Positions 11,620 to 22,200 of a stretch of DNA of 64,000 nt are shown here, piece after piece. How positions within the stretch are numbered: the first letter of the stretch is position 1; each line of letters opens with the position of its first letter. Under the pieces are notes generated by a model. It was not told where the DNA came from, ran no database searches, and was given only the letters and a program-made list of their open reading frames with translations. This stretch comes from Physcia stellaris (Eukaryota > Ascomycota > Lecanoromycetes > Caliciales > Physciaceae): positions 1-64,000 of the forward strand of contig JABSSW010000005.1 of the NCBI GenBank assembly GCA_018902385.1, written 5' to 3'. The position numbers and the translations under genes were made by a program.

Positions 11620-14560
11620 AATATCGAATTTCGCAATTTTATCAAATTCAATTTTAATTCTGAAATCGTTTCGAAAAGAATTTTTTTTAAAAAATTTCGA
11701 GTTTGTTTGTGTTTTTATATCAAAATTCAACATAATGTTTTCGATTCACGATTGATTCGATTGATTAATTCAATAATTTCAAACAAATGAAATCGAATTA
11801 AAAACGCGAAAATCGACAATGCGAAATTTCACGTACAACATTCACAATCGATATTCGAAATTGTTTTTTACGATGATCAATATTGCAATTAATTGTTCAT
11901 GATTTAAATTGTTCAATCAAATAATATTGTTGATTTAAAAACGAATTTATTATTTGCACGTACATAACAAAATACATTTAAATACAACAACAACAAAAAC
12001 GTACAAAAATTATTCAAAAAACGCAAAATTATTGTAAATAATTTCAAAAATATATCGAACGACGAAATCGATACAAAAAACGACAATAACAATAAAAATT
12101 CAAAGAAAAACATAAATATTACATTAAAACGACGTTTGACAATTATTGTAAATCAAATTATTCGTGAATGATTCAACAACGTATTGAATCATTTACAATT
12201 TAAAATTTCGATATCAATCGATATTTTCAACACTTTTTTTATCAATTATGAAAAAACAATCGATATTAAATCGAAAAAAATCAAACGATTTCATTTTTTT
12301 ATCAAAAACGAACAATCGAAAATATCGACGTGATATAAATCGACATTTTTTCGACAAAATTTTTTGTTACATAAACGTTCGAAAAAATATCGATTACACG
12401 ATAATATTGAAAAATTTATTAAACAACGAAAAAAAAAATAATTTTTTTTAATAATGAATATGCATATTTGATAAAACGATTTTTTTTTTTTTCAAACATT
12501 AATATTCAATGAATATATTAAAATCAAATTAAATATTTGAACAAAATATAATTTCGATACGATCAACGATTTTATTTTGAAAATATAAAAAATACAAACG
12601 AATGTTTGAACGCAACATAAAACAATATTCGAAAATTATAAATGTATTGCAAAATTTCGAAACGCGAATCGTAAAATTATTTACATAAAAAATATACAAA
12701 TACATTAACGTCAACACAAATGTACGATTCAATTGACATTTTTCGATTTAATACAATTTACAAAATCAAAAACATAATAATTTCGTATTATAAATTCGAA
12801 ATTATTGTCAATTTTTATCAATTGATTGCGAAATTTTTACACATTTATGTTTTCATTCGTTTTAATTACGAAAATTTTGAATCGAAAATAAAGAAATACA
12901 TGTCAATTATCACAATAAAAATTAACATATATTGTGTAATTTATTTTATTTATTGTCGATATTATAATTATCGCGATTTACGATATATTTTTCAAAAATT
13001 TCAAAAATGATTTCGATTTTCAAATGTACATCAAAAACATATTCAATAAATTTTGTTTTGTTATGATATTTTTTGTAATCACAATCATACATCATGCGAT
13101 TAAAAAAATTCGCGAATAATAAAAAACAAACATGATAATCGAAAATTTAACAATGAAAAATATGTTATATGTCATTTCAATTTTTTACATTATTAACATG
13201 CAACAAACAATTACGAATTTTACATGTTAATTTAAAAAAAATTGAATTTTCGTGTTCAAAACGAAATTTGCAAATATTTTCAAAACAAAATCAAAAATCG
13301 AATTACAATCAATGCAAAAAACAATAAAATTACAAAATTTATTTCATTAAAATATGATTATTTTATCGAAACGATCAAAATTTTGCGAAACAACAAAAAA
13401 ATTGTTTTACGCGTTTTTATATCAAACAATTTTCAAATTGATATTAATAATTCGAATATAATCGATGAATTCGTTAATCGAAACATTAATGTCAATTATA
13501 ACAATATTATATCATATTTTTTGAAAAGACAAATTTGACACGATTTCGAATTTTCGTTTTGTTTTCAATTTTTTTACAAACAATGATCGTGTGATATCAT
13601 TTGTTGAAAATTCGAATATCGATTTATTAAAAACAAAAAAAAAACGAAAAATAAAAAAACGAATTTAATACGAAAACGAAAAAAATTGAAAAACGTGTCG
13701 AAAAATTGATAAATCGAATTTACACATACGATGTCAATATATTTATTGTTTAATTATAAATAACAAAATATAAAAAACGCAAATTTTAAAATCGAATCGT
13801 CGAAAAAAATAAAATTTATTATTTTATTGAACAACAAAACGTTCAAAAATAAACGTTCACGTACGATTTGAATTGACAAACATAATGTAAAAAAATGAAT
13901 ATACAAAACGAAACAATATTTGAATATATTTTGCATCGAAAATTTTGATTTATCAAAACGAATAAAAATTACAATTCAATAAAAAAAAATTGCAAATAAA
14001 TTATAAAAAACGTTTCGAAAAATCAATAATTATACAAAAAAACGTGATTACGAAAACGATTTAATATAAATTAAATACAAATTTTGTATTTCGTGTTTGA
14101 TAAAAACAATCAATCAAAATTTAATTGATAATTTAACACGAATCGATAAATTCAATGATAAAAAAACGTTAATAATCATTTTAAAAAAAAAAAATCGAAA
14201 CAATCGCAAAAAAAATTTGATATCACAAAAAAAATACAAAATTTCAATAATTCAAATAAATAAAAAACATGAACATTAAAAACATAAAAAACGAAATAAA
14301 TGAAAAAATCGTTAAAATTAACAATGATATAATTGATTCGTGATACGCACGAAACAACAACAAAAAAACAATAAAACGATCAATCGAAAAAAAATTTAAA
14401 TGTTTTCGAAAAACTTGATGAGTTTCGAAACATTTTGAAACAATTAAACGTTTCAAAAATAAATTTTGAATCAACAATCAACGATTTAAAACGAATTTCA
14501 ATTGTTTGAAAATTGTTTTTAACGAGTCATTGTTGATTTGAAACAATGAAAAGCAATAAT
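11620..14560. other. Unidentified AT-rich block between A1 and the ordinary island
   Basis: Nearly 3 kb with the same lack of CC, CT, GG and AG as the transposons, and an even higher A+T content. Open frames exist (for example 12,720-13,010 and 13,242-13,538 on +), but their products lack Gly and Pro, and I recognise no domain. I found no second copy in this window and no LTR. The mutation pattern implies it was once repeated in the genome, so an old transposon is likely. Confidence 0.5.
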
Positions 14561-14579
14561 TTGACTATTTGATTAAACG

Positions 14580-15276
14580 ACTCGAGACGAATCTCAAGCG
14601 TCAAAATCAGTCGAACACTTTTCGCGACGCGATATAAAAGGAAGTCACGCTAACTAAATACAGAAGAAAGCTAGCCGGTCAGAAGTCAAGCAGATGGCAG
14701 GAGTTCCCAAGCACCAACCAGCCCACATACCGTGACATTTTTGCGATTAAGCGCCGTAATCTTAAAAGGCTTAAAAATGGCATATTTCGCTTCTTCGTAC
14801 GTGTGGTTAGGCAAGGATCATTTCCGTAAAGTAACAAAACGTTAGCACACAGTTCCCATCAGCTCTCATTATCGAGTTTCTTGCCTTATTGCCAACCAAT
14901 CGATCGCTAAAAGTAGAACTAACCGGTGTAGCTTATGTCTTCTAGGCGATGCTGGTCGAGCAGCAGTAGGAATCAATCGACGGAATGAAGACCGGATCTG
15001 GGTCTCCTGCAGGCGCTTGACTGAAACGCGAAGGATGCCAAAGAACAGGAGCATTGTTATGTCGGCTGCATTAGTTCAAGAGAGACAGCTCCCCAAGGAC
15101 TGCATTGTATTAAACTGTGCCCTATGAACGCATCCTGTGAAACCTTCGCCGCCTGGGCTGAAATCGAGGATTGAATCTATAAGCACTCATTCCACTCTTC
15201 ACTTCATACGTGCACCTGGTGCGTGACCACACTGCCGAAAGCTATTGTATTGCTCATGTGCTGGCCGCTAAGAAGC
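14580..15276 (+). promoter_or_regulatory. Upstream region of the membrane-protein gene
   Basis: Composition changes abruptly near 14,580 from eroded DNA to ordinary fungal DNA with all dinucleotides present. A TATA-like TATAAAAG lies at 14,633-14,640, about 640 bp before the chosen ATG, so it would imply a long leader or an unseen upstream exon. I see no convincing ORF here; a 61-codon minus-strand frame at 14,869-15,054 has no recognisable content. This stretch probably holds the promoter and 5' leader of the 15,277 gene. Confidence 0.35.
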
Positions 15277-16135
15277 ATGTTGTCGAATTTTGCCAACCTC
15301 ATTTTGTGCCTTGGCATCCAGTCTGTCGTTCAAGCTCGGTCGGGCAGCTCTCAATCTGGTTCTACCATCTCGCAAGCCATAACTTGCTATGATTTCACCG
15401 GCTTGTCCTTCGTGAATAACACGCAATGCTCGGGCTCGCAAGTATGCTGCAAAACCCAGGCCCAATGTTTGCCCAACAAGATGTGCCTCGGAGAAAATGG
15501 AGAACTCATCCGTCCCACCTGCGCAACACAGCAGTGGAGCAATGAAACATGTTCACCGCTGTGCCCATACTGTATGTAGCAATGATACCATACGGGATTT
15601 CCTATCATGAGAAAAGGGACAGAAGAGCTGACGGGATGAAGCAAACGACTCGGGATTCCTTCCACGACTGCGGATGTGTACCGATGGAAGCTATTGCTGC
15701 AATAATGACGCGACGTGTTGTTCCAAGAAGGAAGGCAAATTCTTAGATCCAAGCGGCAACATCATCTCTGATCCCTATACAACGAGAACACCGGCAACCA
15801 AGGTTTCGCTCGCTACCGTCACAGCAACGTCCGTTGCCGCTACAACGGTGCATGCTGCACCAGTAGCGAGTAGGTCCCAGGGCTTATCAGCAGCCGCCGA
15901 AGGCGTGATAGGGGCTCTGGCTGGAGTTCTTGCACTCACCTTGGTTGCGGCCGGCCTTTTGGTCTGGAGGAAACGACGGCAGATCCACAGCCTGAATTCT
16001 AAGTCGACGAGTATGCAAGTATCTCCGCAGGTACACTACTCCTACCCGCTCGATGAAAATGCAAAAGGGGTTTTTGTTGAATTGCGAGGTGGTGGGGCGA
16101 CGAACTCACAGACGCGACGGGAGCTCGAGTCCTAG
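15277..16135 (+). CDS. Secreted-ectodomain, single-pass membrane protein, two exons, function unknown
   Basis: Exons 15,277-15,571 and 15,642-16,135 give 262 residues. Residues 1-20 are a signal peptide ending VVQA. The ectodomain (about 21-140) is cysteine-rich, with CYDFTG, SQVCCKTQAQC, NKMCLGENG and CTDGSYCCNNDATCC, and N-glycosylation sequons NNT, NET and NDS. A Ser/Thr/Ala-rich stalk runs to about 184, one membrane helix (GVIGALAGVLALTLVAAGLL) spans about 186-207, and a basic WRKRRQ stop-transfer precedes a 55-residue tail. The layout matches a common Pezizomycotina class of uncharacterised cysteine-rich surface proteins; a receptor or wall-sensor role is only a guess. The intron 15,572-15,641 (70 bp) has GTATGT, a CTGAC branch-like site about 10 nt before its AG end, and keeps the phase. 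An in-frame ATG at 15,256 is an alternative start, but 15,277 gives the cleaner signal peptide. It is the only ordinary gene between two eroded repeat blocks, and I see no mutation damage in it. Confidence 0.78.
15572..15641 (+). other. Intron of the membrane-protein gene
   Basis: GTATGT donor directly after CCCATACT, GCTGAC branch-like motif at 15,627-15,632, acceptor AAG at 15,639-15,641. Seventy bases is typical for filamentous fungi. Removing it joins the upstream CSPLCPY frame to the downstream NDSGFLPRLRMCTDG frame without a stop; without splicing the first frame ends at once. Confidence 0.75.
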
Positions 16136-16640
16136 CTTGAGCTTTCGAGATTATTGTCTGGATGACTATGGACGATGGCCGTGGCCTCCGGACGGTTTAC
16201 TGTGGCCTTTTCGACGACGATAAACCTGTCTTAGCAAGATTCTATGGATCTTAGATACGATATCTAGGCGAAATTATATGCACCCTGGCTACATTACCGT
16301 AATAGTTCCGTGCCATTACCGGGAAGCATTCAACGTATCTCCTAAAAACTCATGCTTGTACGGAGTTTCTTTAACATTACGTACAAGCAGGCCCTGGATT
16401 TTTTTAAAATTCCCTTTTACTTGGATTCTAGCGAGGTTTTGCGGCCCGCGGGTTAACTTTTCAGCTGTGCTTAAAAGTCTTGCGAGCATTATTCTGTTTC
16501 AGGCAGGTAGTAGTACCTAACGGCGCGACATCGACCGAGCAACTAAGCTCTACTTGTTGATGTTCAGCAGAGATTTGATTCTTGAGCGGCTTGAGCCGCT
16601 AGAGAGACTAATCACCTGCTGTGGTAAGGTAGGGGACTGT
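16136..16640. other. Intergenic sequence downstream of the membrane-protein gene
   Basis: Ordinary composition. An 80-codon open frame at 16,278-16,520 has no recognisable feature. A short inverted repeat (CTTGTACGG at 16,355-16,363 and CGTACAAG at 16,380-16,387) could form a hairpin and may mark a 3' processing region, which is speculative. No gene called. Confidence 0.4.
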
Positions 16641-16649
16641 ACGGAGTAG

Positions 16650-16806
16650 TACGGAGACCTGCACCAAAAAAGCAGCAGCTGCCCCCAGCAGCCCACCTTT
16701 GGCAGCTCAGGCACAGCATTATTTTAGGTGCTTACTGTACTGCTGGCCCCTCCCGATTACCGCCTGTTTTTAGCGCATATCAGGACTTTTGGTGCGGGTC
16801 TCCGTA
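16650..16806. mobile_element. MITE-like element with about 20-bp terminal inverted repeats
   Basis: The left arm at 16,650-16,669 (TACGGAGACCTGCACCAAAA) and the reverse complement of the right arm at 16,787-16,806 differ at one base. The arms enclose about 117 bp rich in CAGCAGC and CCCC, with no coding capacity. The outermost TA on each side could be a TA target duplication, as in Tc1/mariner-derived MITEs, which would make the core 16,652-16,804. Extra TACGGAG copies flank it at about 16,640-16,646 and 16,831-16,837. It is not eroded like the surrounding repeats. Confidence 0.6.
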
Positions 16807-16929
16807 GTATGTACTACTACGTACGGAGACTGAACCATTGGTTTCTAACCCTACGGGGACATCAATTGGAAGCAAATATCGCAATTTTCGCAATACGAGT
16901 GCATTACATTCTCGCATACTACGAATCAG

Positions 16930-18964
16930 ATCAAATCGTTGAATTTCGATGTGCGAACTTTTGCTTTTCGTCTTGTATAAATCAATTTTCTTTTTTCTGA
17001 ATTGTAAAAACGTACATGATTTTTGTTTGAAAACTTCTTGATTTCATCGTGTTCGTTGATTTTTACAATGTTCGATTTTTGCATTGTAATTGAAAATGAA
17101 ATCATTTTTATTCAAATTGAAAATATTTTACATACAAAAAAAAATAAATCATTCGAAATTTTTTAAAACATGCACGTTTCGTTCGAAAAAAATAATAAAA
17201 TAACAAATAAATGAAATTTTAATTATTTGATATCGAATTCTAATTGTAAAAAATTTATGCAAAATTTTATTATAAAATTAAAACGTGAACAAAATTAATG
17301 ATGTCAATTTTTGTACGTTTTTGTTGTATTACGTATTCGACATGTTATATGTTAATGCGTCAAAATCGCAAAAAGTAAAAATTTTTTTGAAATCAAACGA
17401 AAATTGAAAAAAAAATCTTCAAATTAATTTGTTTGATTATTATACGAATCATTATACAAATCATGATGTAAAAATCAAAACGTTGACGAAATAATGTTTA
17501 AACGCAAATTACGTGATTAAATTTTATATACACAAATCATGTTTTTACACAATAAAAAATTAATTTATCGTTGTTCAAATCGCAAAATTTCGACAGAATT
17601 TTTACGTCGAATTAGATTTTGATTGAATCACACATCGCAATGATTCGATTTTCGACGAATATTCATGATTTATAAATAACGATTTTTTTTGCGTTTTTTT
17701 TTTTTTTATCACAATTTCAAATTCTATTCGAAATTTCGATTATCGTTTGACAAAACATTTTCAAAATCACAACGTGAATTGTAATATGAATTTTTGTGAC
17801 ATCGTTAACATTTTTTGATTAAAAAATTCGCAACGATGAACATGACGTTTCAACAAACGATCGATACGTTGTCGTTTTCAATTCAAACGTTGAATTTCAA
17901 AACGATGTATCGTCAAAATCACGAAATTTACAAACAAATCATTGTTCATTGCGAAATGAAACAATTCGTTCAATTAAATTTCAAACAACAATGCAAAATA
18001 TTGATTATAATAATCATTATTTTGTTTGAATGTTCGAAGTCGAAACAATCAAAATTGCAACGAAATCAAATCAAACGTCATGAGTTGAACAAAGCACGAA
18101 CAATTTTCAAAATTTTCGAAAAAACGAACTCGTTGAAAAATGAAAATAAAAAAATTTTGAATTATGTTTTGAGATTGCGCGCGACGTAAATAAAAATAAC
18201 GTTTCGAATTGTTTTGTAATCATGTTGCGAAAAAAAAAATTTGACGAAAAAAATGAATTGAAAATACACGAACGTTGATATAAAATAGAAATTGCAAATT
18301 GTAATAAAAAAAAATAACAAATATAAAAATTGATCGTCGTTTTGATTTATGAAAATTCTGAATTCGAAAATTGTTTTGTTATGAAATGTATTCGCAATAA
18401 TTGTTATACACAATATAATTGTTATTTTTTTTCAGATTCGAATTTTATACAAATCATGTAATTGAATCAAAAATATTATTTAAAATTTAATATGTTTTTT
18501 ATTTGCAATCATAATCGTCAAACATTTATTATATAATAATTTAATCAAATCGTTCAATCGATATTATTCAATTAAATTTCACGTCGTTTTTATTGTTTCA
18601 CGTAAACGATCGTAATTCATTTTTTCGTCATAATGATTTTGTATGTAATTTTTCATTCAATTTTATACGATTTCAATTAAATTCAAATCGAAAAAATATA
18701 AAAATCATTGTATGAATTGTATGTTTCGATCATCGAATTTCGTTATTGTAATTCGAACAATGTGTTTTTTGATTTCGATTTGTATAAAACGAAATTTTGA
18801 ATGCATGCGAATTCAATTTGTATTTCGAATTATTATTTGTTCATTTAACAATTAAAACAATTATATCATCAATAAACGAAAAAATACGTTGACAATATAA
18901 TTTCGATATAATAATTTTTCATTTTTTTTCTCAAAACAAACAGAAATTTTTATTCAAATTATCG
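16930..18964. other. Unidentified AT-rich eroded block between the island and A2
   Basis: The mutation signature resumes gradually between about 16,870 and 17,040. A 124-codon frame at 17,815-18,189 (+) has no recognisable domain and lacks Gly, Pro and Trp. I see no LTR and no second copy in the window. Pre-insertion this block was contiguous with 39,250 onwards, because A2 and G are inserted between them. Confidence 0.45.
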
Positions 18965-18969
18965 AAAAT

Positions 18970-19289
18970 TGTAAAATTCGTATTAAAAATAATATAATTT
19001 AATGAATTATTGACATCAGAAATGTATAATTTGAAATGTAATATATTAATTTATTAATCGTTACAAAACAAATTACATTTTGCAATTGTTTTTTATTTAT
19101 ATTTTATTTATTCAATCGTACGAATTCGATCGATTTCGATTAAAAATATAAATTTGTTGAATTTATCGTTGATCGAATTGTAAAATAATTGAAATTGATT
19201 TTTTTCGAAATCATTCGAATTTCGATAATCGAATTGTTTGACGAAATGCGAATCGCATTTTCGAAAATTTTGAGTTTTTATTTCTTACA
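18970..19289 (-). repeat. Element A2 3' LTR
   Basis: On the plus strand it runs from TGTAAAATTCG to TTTCTTACA, so it has TG...CA ends. It is a direct repeat of 25,660-25,978. Confidence 0.92.
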
Positions 19290-22200
19290 TACGTTTTTTT
19301 TAATATCGAAATTTTTTAAAATCAACATATTAACAGAAATTTTGACGTATTTTGTTTGTTTTGATTTTGTATTGATTTGAAAAATCATTATAATCGTAAT
19401 TTTCGCATTTCGAAATATTTTTGTTCGAATTCAATAATCAATTTGCGTTCAAAATTTGAAAAAACTTTTTCTTGAATAATAAAAAAAAATTATAATTTAA
19501 TGAATCAATTGTTTGTTGTTTTCATGATCGAATGTTTAATTTCGTACAATTCACAAATTTCGATATAATAATGAACAATTGATTTGTTGACAGAAAATTT
19601 TAAATTTGAACATTTTTTCACTTTTTTATTTTTTCATTTCGAATATTAATATCGATATCATGAAAATGTATAACGCGATAATCGTTTATTAATCGCGATC
19701 GCATTTGATATTCAAATTTCGAATTTTTTTTTATTTTTTTTATATTTTTTATTCAACGATTTATCGTTTAATCAAATCGAACAATAATTTATGAAAATGT
19801 TTTTAACACGATTTAGTTTTTTATTCGTCGTAAATTTTTAACAATAAATAACACACAAAATTTTTAAAAACGAAAATGTGTTAATATGCAATAAATATTT
19901 CAATTTATTTTTTTCGTGATTTTCGATGATTTGTTTTTTTATTGACATCAATTTTTTTTTGAATTTTCGTTATGAAATTGTTACAAATTTTTTCGAAAAT
20001 ATTTAACAAACGATGCAAATTTTCAAATCGCGTTTTTATAAATTTTTCATTTTATCAAATAATAAAAATCGAATTCGTTATAAAATTTGTTTGAAATTTT
20101 ATTTGTTTTAAAAATTTTGTTATTTTTGATGATTTCGATTTCGTAAATTTTTTTTGATGATTTTCATTTTTATGTTTTCGTCGAATTCGATATTTTAATT
20201 TGATATCAAAATTCAAAAAATTGTAACGTTTGCGCGTTTTTTTTAAAATTGAATTTTTTCAAAAAAAAACATGAAAAACGTTATGAATGTTTCAACGTTT
20301 GAATAAATTTAAACGATAAATTTGATTTTTTATAATTTTCAAAATTTTGAATGATTCGAAAAATTTTCGATTCAATTTTTTGTTTCGTTTATTTTTTATG
20401 TTTTTATCGTTTAAATTCAAATAATTTTCGACGTTGTATGACATTGATTTTGTACGTTCGTTTTTGTACATTGTTTGTTGTTGTTGTGTCACGAATAAAT
20501 TGTTTTTCAATATTCGAAATAATTTAATTAAATGTTCAACGTGTTTTTTTGCGAATTTGAATTTAATTTTTTTGTTTTATGTTTTTTTTCGAAAAACATG
20601 CGAAACGAATATTCAAACATAATTTCGAACGAAAAAATATTTGTGAATGCGTGTTTATTGTTGTTGTAAACGAATTCGATCATAAACAACAATTTTATTC
20701 AATTATTTTATTCGAAATTGACGAAAACGCGAAAAAATTGTTTTATAACGTTGTTCATTCGTTCGATTTGTTTATTAATTTAAAAATAAAAAACGATTAA
20801 CAATTTACGTTTGATTTTCAAAACGTAACACAACGCATCGTTGTATTTAAATTGAAAATAAAATTTTTGTCGATGACAATTGACGAAAAAAAAAATCGTA
20901 AAATGAAATAATTTCGATCAAATTTTTCGCAAAAATCGTTTTAATCATTGATATATAATAAATCATTTTCGTTAAACGATTCACAATCATTAAAATCGAA
21001 TCGTAAATCGTTTTATTTCACGTTTTATTTAAAAAAAAATTCTGTCACGAAATTTATGAAAAAATCAATTCATTTAAATTCAAAAATCGAAAAAAAAATC
21101 GTCATATAATTTGTGTCGTAAAATTTTGTTTTGTTTACAAACGACGTATGTTTCATAATGTTTTTTGAATTGTTGTCGCATTTTAAAAATTTCGATAAAA
21201 TTTCGATTCGATTAATAATATTTTCGATATATCAATTTTAATATTCGTTCGATATCGAAATGATCAACGAACGAATTATCGTGATTGATACGAATAACGT
21301 TTTCACGCAAATTTTTTGAAATATAAACGACGTCGTCGTAATACAAAAATTTATTTTTGTGTTTTCAATAATTTGTTTTTGTTTTCGAAATAATTAATTT
21401 TCGACATATTTTAAAAACGAATTGATTTTTAACGATTAAATCACGAACGAAATTTAACAATGAAAATGTTAGTTTGTCGTTATATGTCGTTTTTTTCGTA
21501 AAGCAATTTGTATTCGAATTTTATGTATTGCGCATTCAAATACGATCGTTGATTTTAATACAAAAATTTTTCATTTTATGAATGTCACGTTTGATTTTTG
21601 TTCAATCGAATGTTTCGAATTTTTTGAATTTTTTGAATCGAATGTTTTCGAAACAACGTTGATTGAAATTCGATTTCGTTTTGAATTTTTTGAATTAAAT
21701 GTTTTTGAAACAACGTTGATTGATTGATATTTTTGAATCATTTAAATGCGATCGACGTTTTATATTATACATCGCATTTATGAATCGTTTCATGACATAC
21801 ATCGCATTAATGATTTTGATCGCATTTATTCGCATTTTTTCGAAACGTTTCGAATTTGCGATCAATAATTTTTGCAATTGTTTCAAAATTTGACGATTGT
21901 TTTCGACGTTTTTTTCAATAATCATCATAAAATCAAATCGTTTTGAAAATTCGTCAACAAAATTTTTGTTATCGAAACGATAATCGATTAAAAAATTATA
22001 TCGATTCAATTTTTGAATTCATCGAATTTGACGTGACGACAATTTAATTGTAATCATAAATTGTTTCAAATTGCGATAATCAATAAAAACAAAAATTTGT
22101 TTTTTTGCGTTTTCGAAATAATGTTTTCATTGTTTGAACGAAATCACAATAATTAACAGTTTTTTGTTATGAATTTCGTAATTGCATTCGATCGAAATCA

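Noticed and set aside
1-14560. Canonical CpA-to-TpA RIP as the full explanation.
   Set aside because: CpA and TpG remain common; CpC and CpT are what is missing, and the K LTR pair confirms the context.
15387-15752. 121-codon minus-strand frame opposite the membrane-protein gene.
   Set aside because: Antisense shadow of the first exon and intron; no domain and no splice or start context.
16728-17000. 90-codon plus-strand frame across the right edge of the island.
   Set aside because: Starts inside the MITE-like element and ends in eroded DNA; no recognisable content.
17815-18189. 124-codon plus-strand frame considered as a gene.
   Set aside because: No Gly, Pro or Trp and no domain; fits random openness of eroded DNA.
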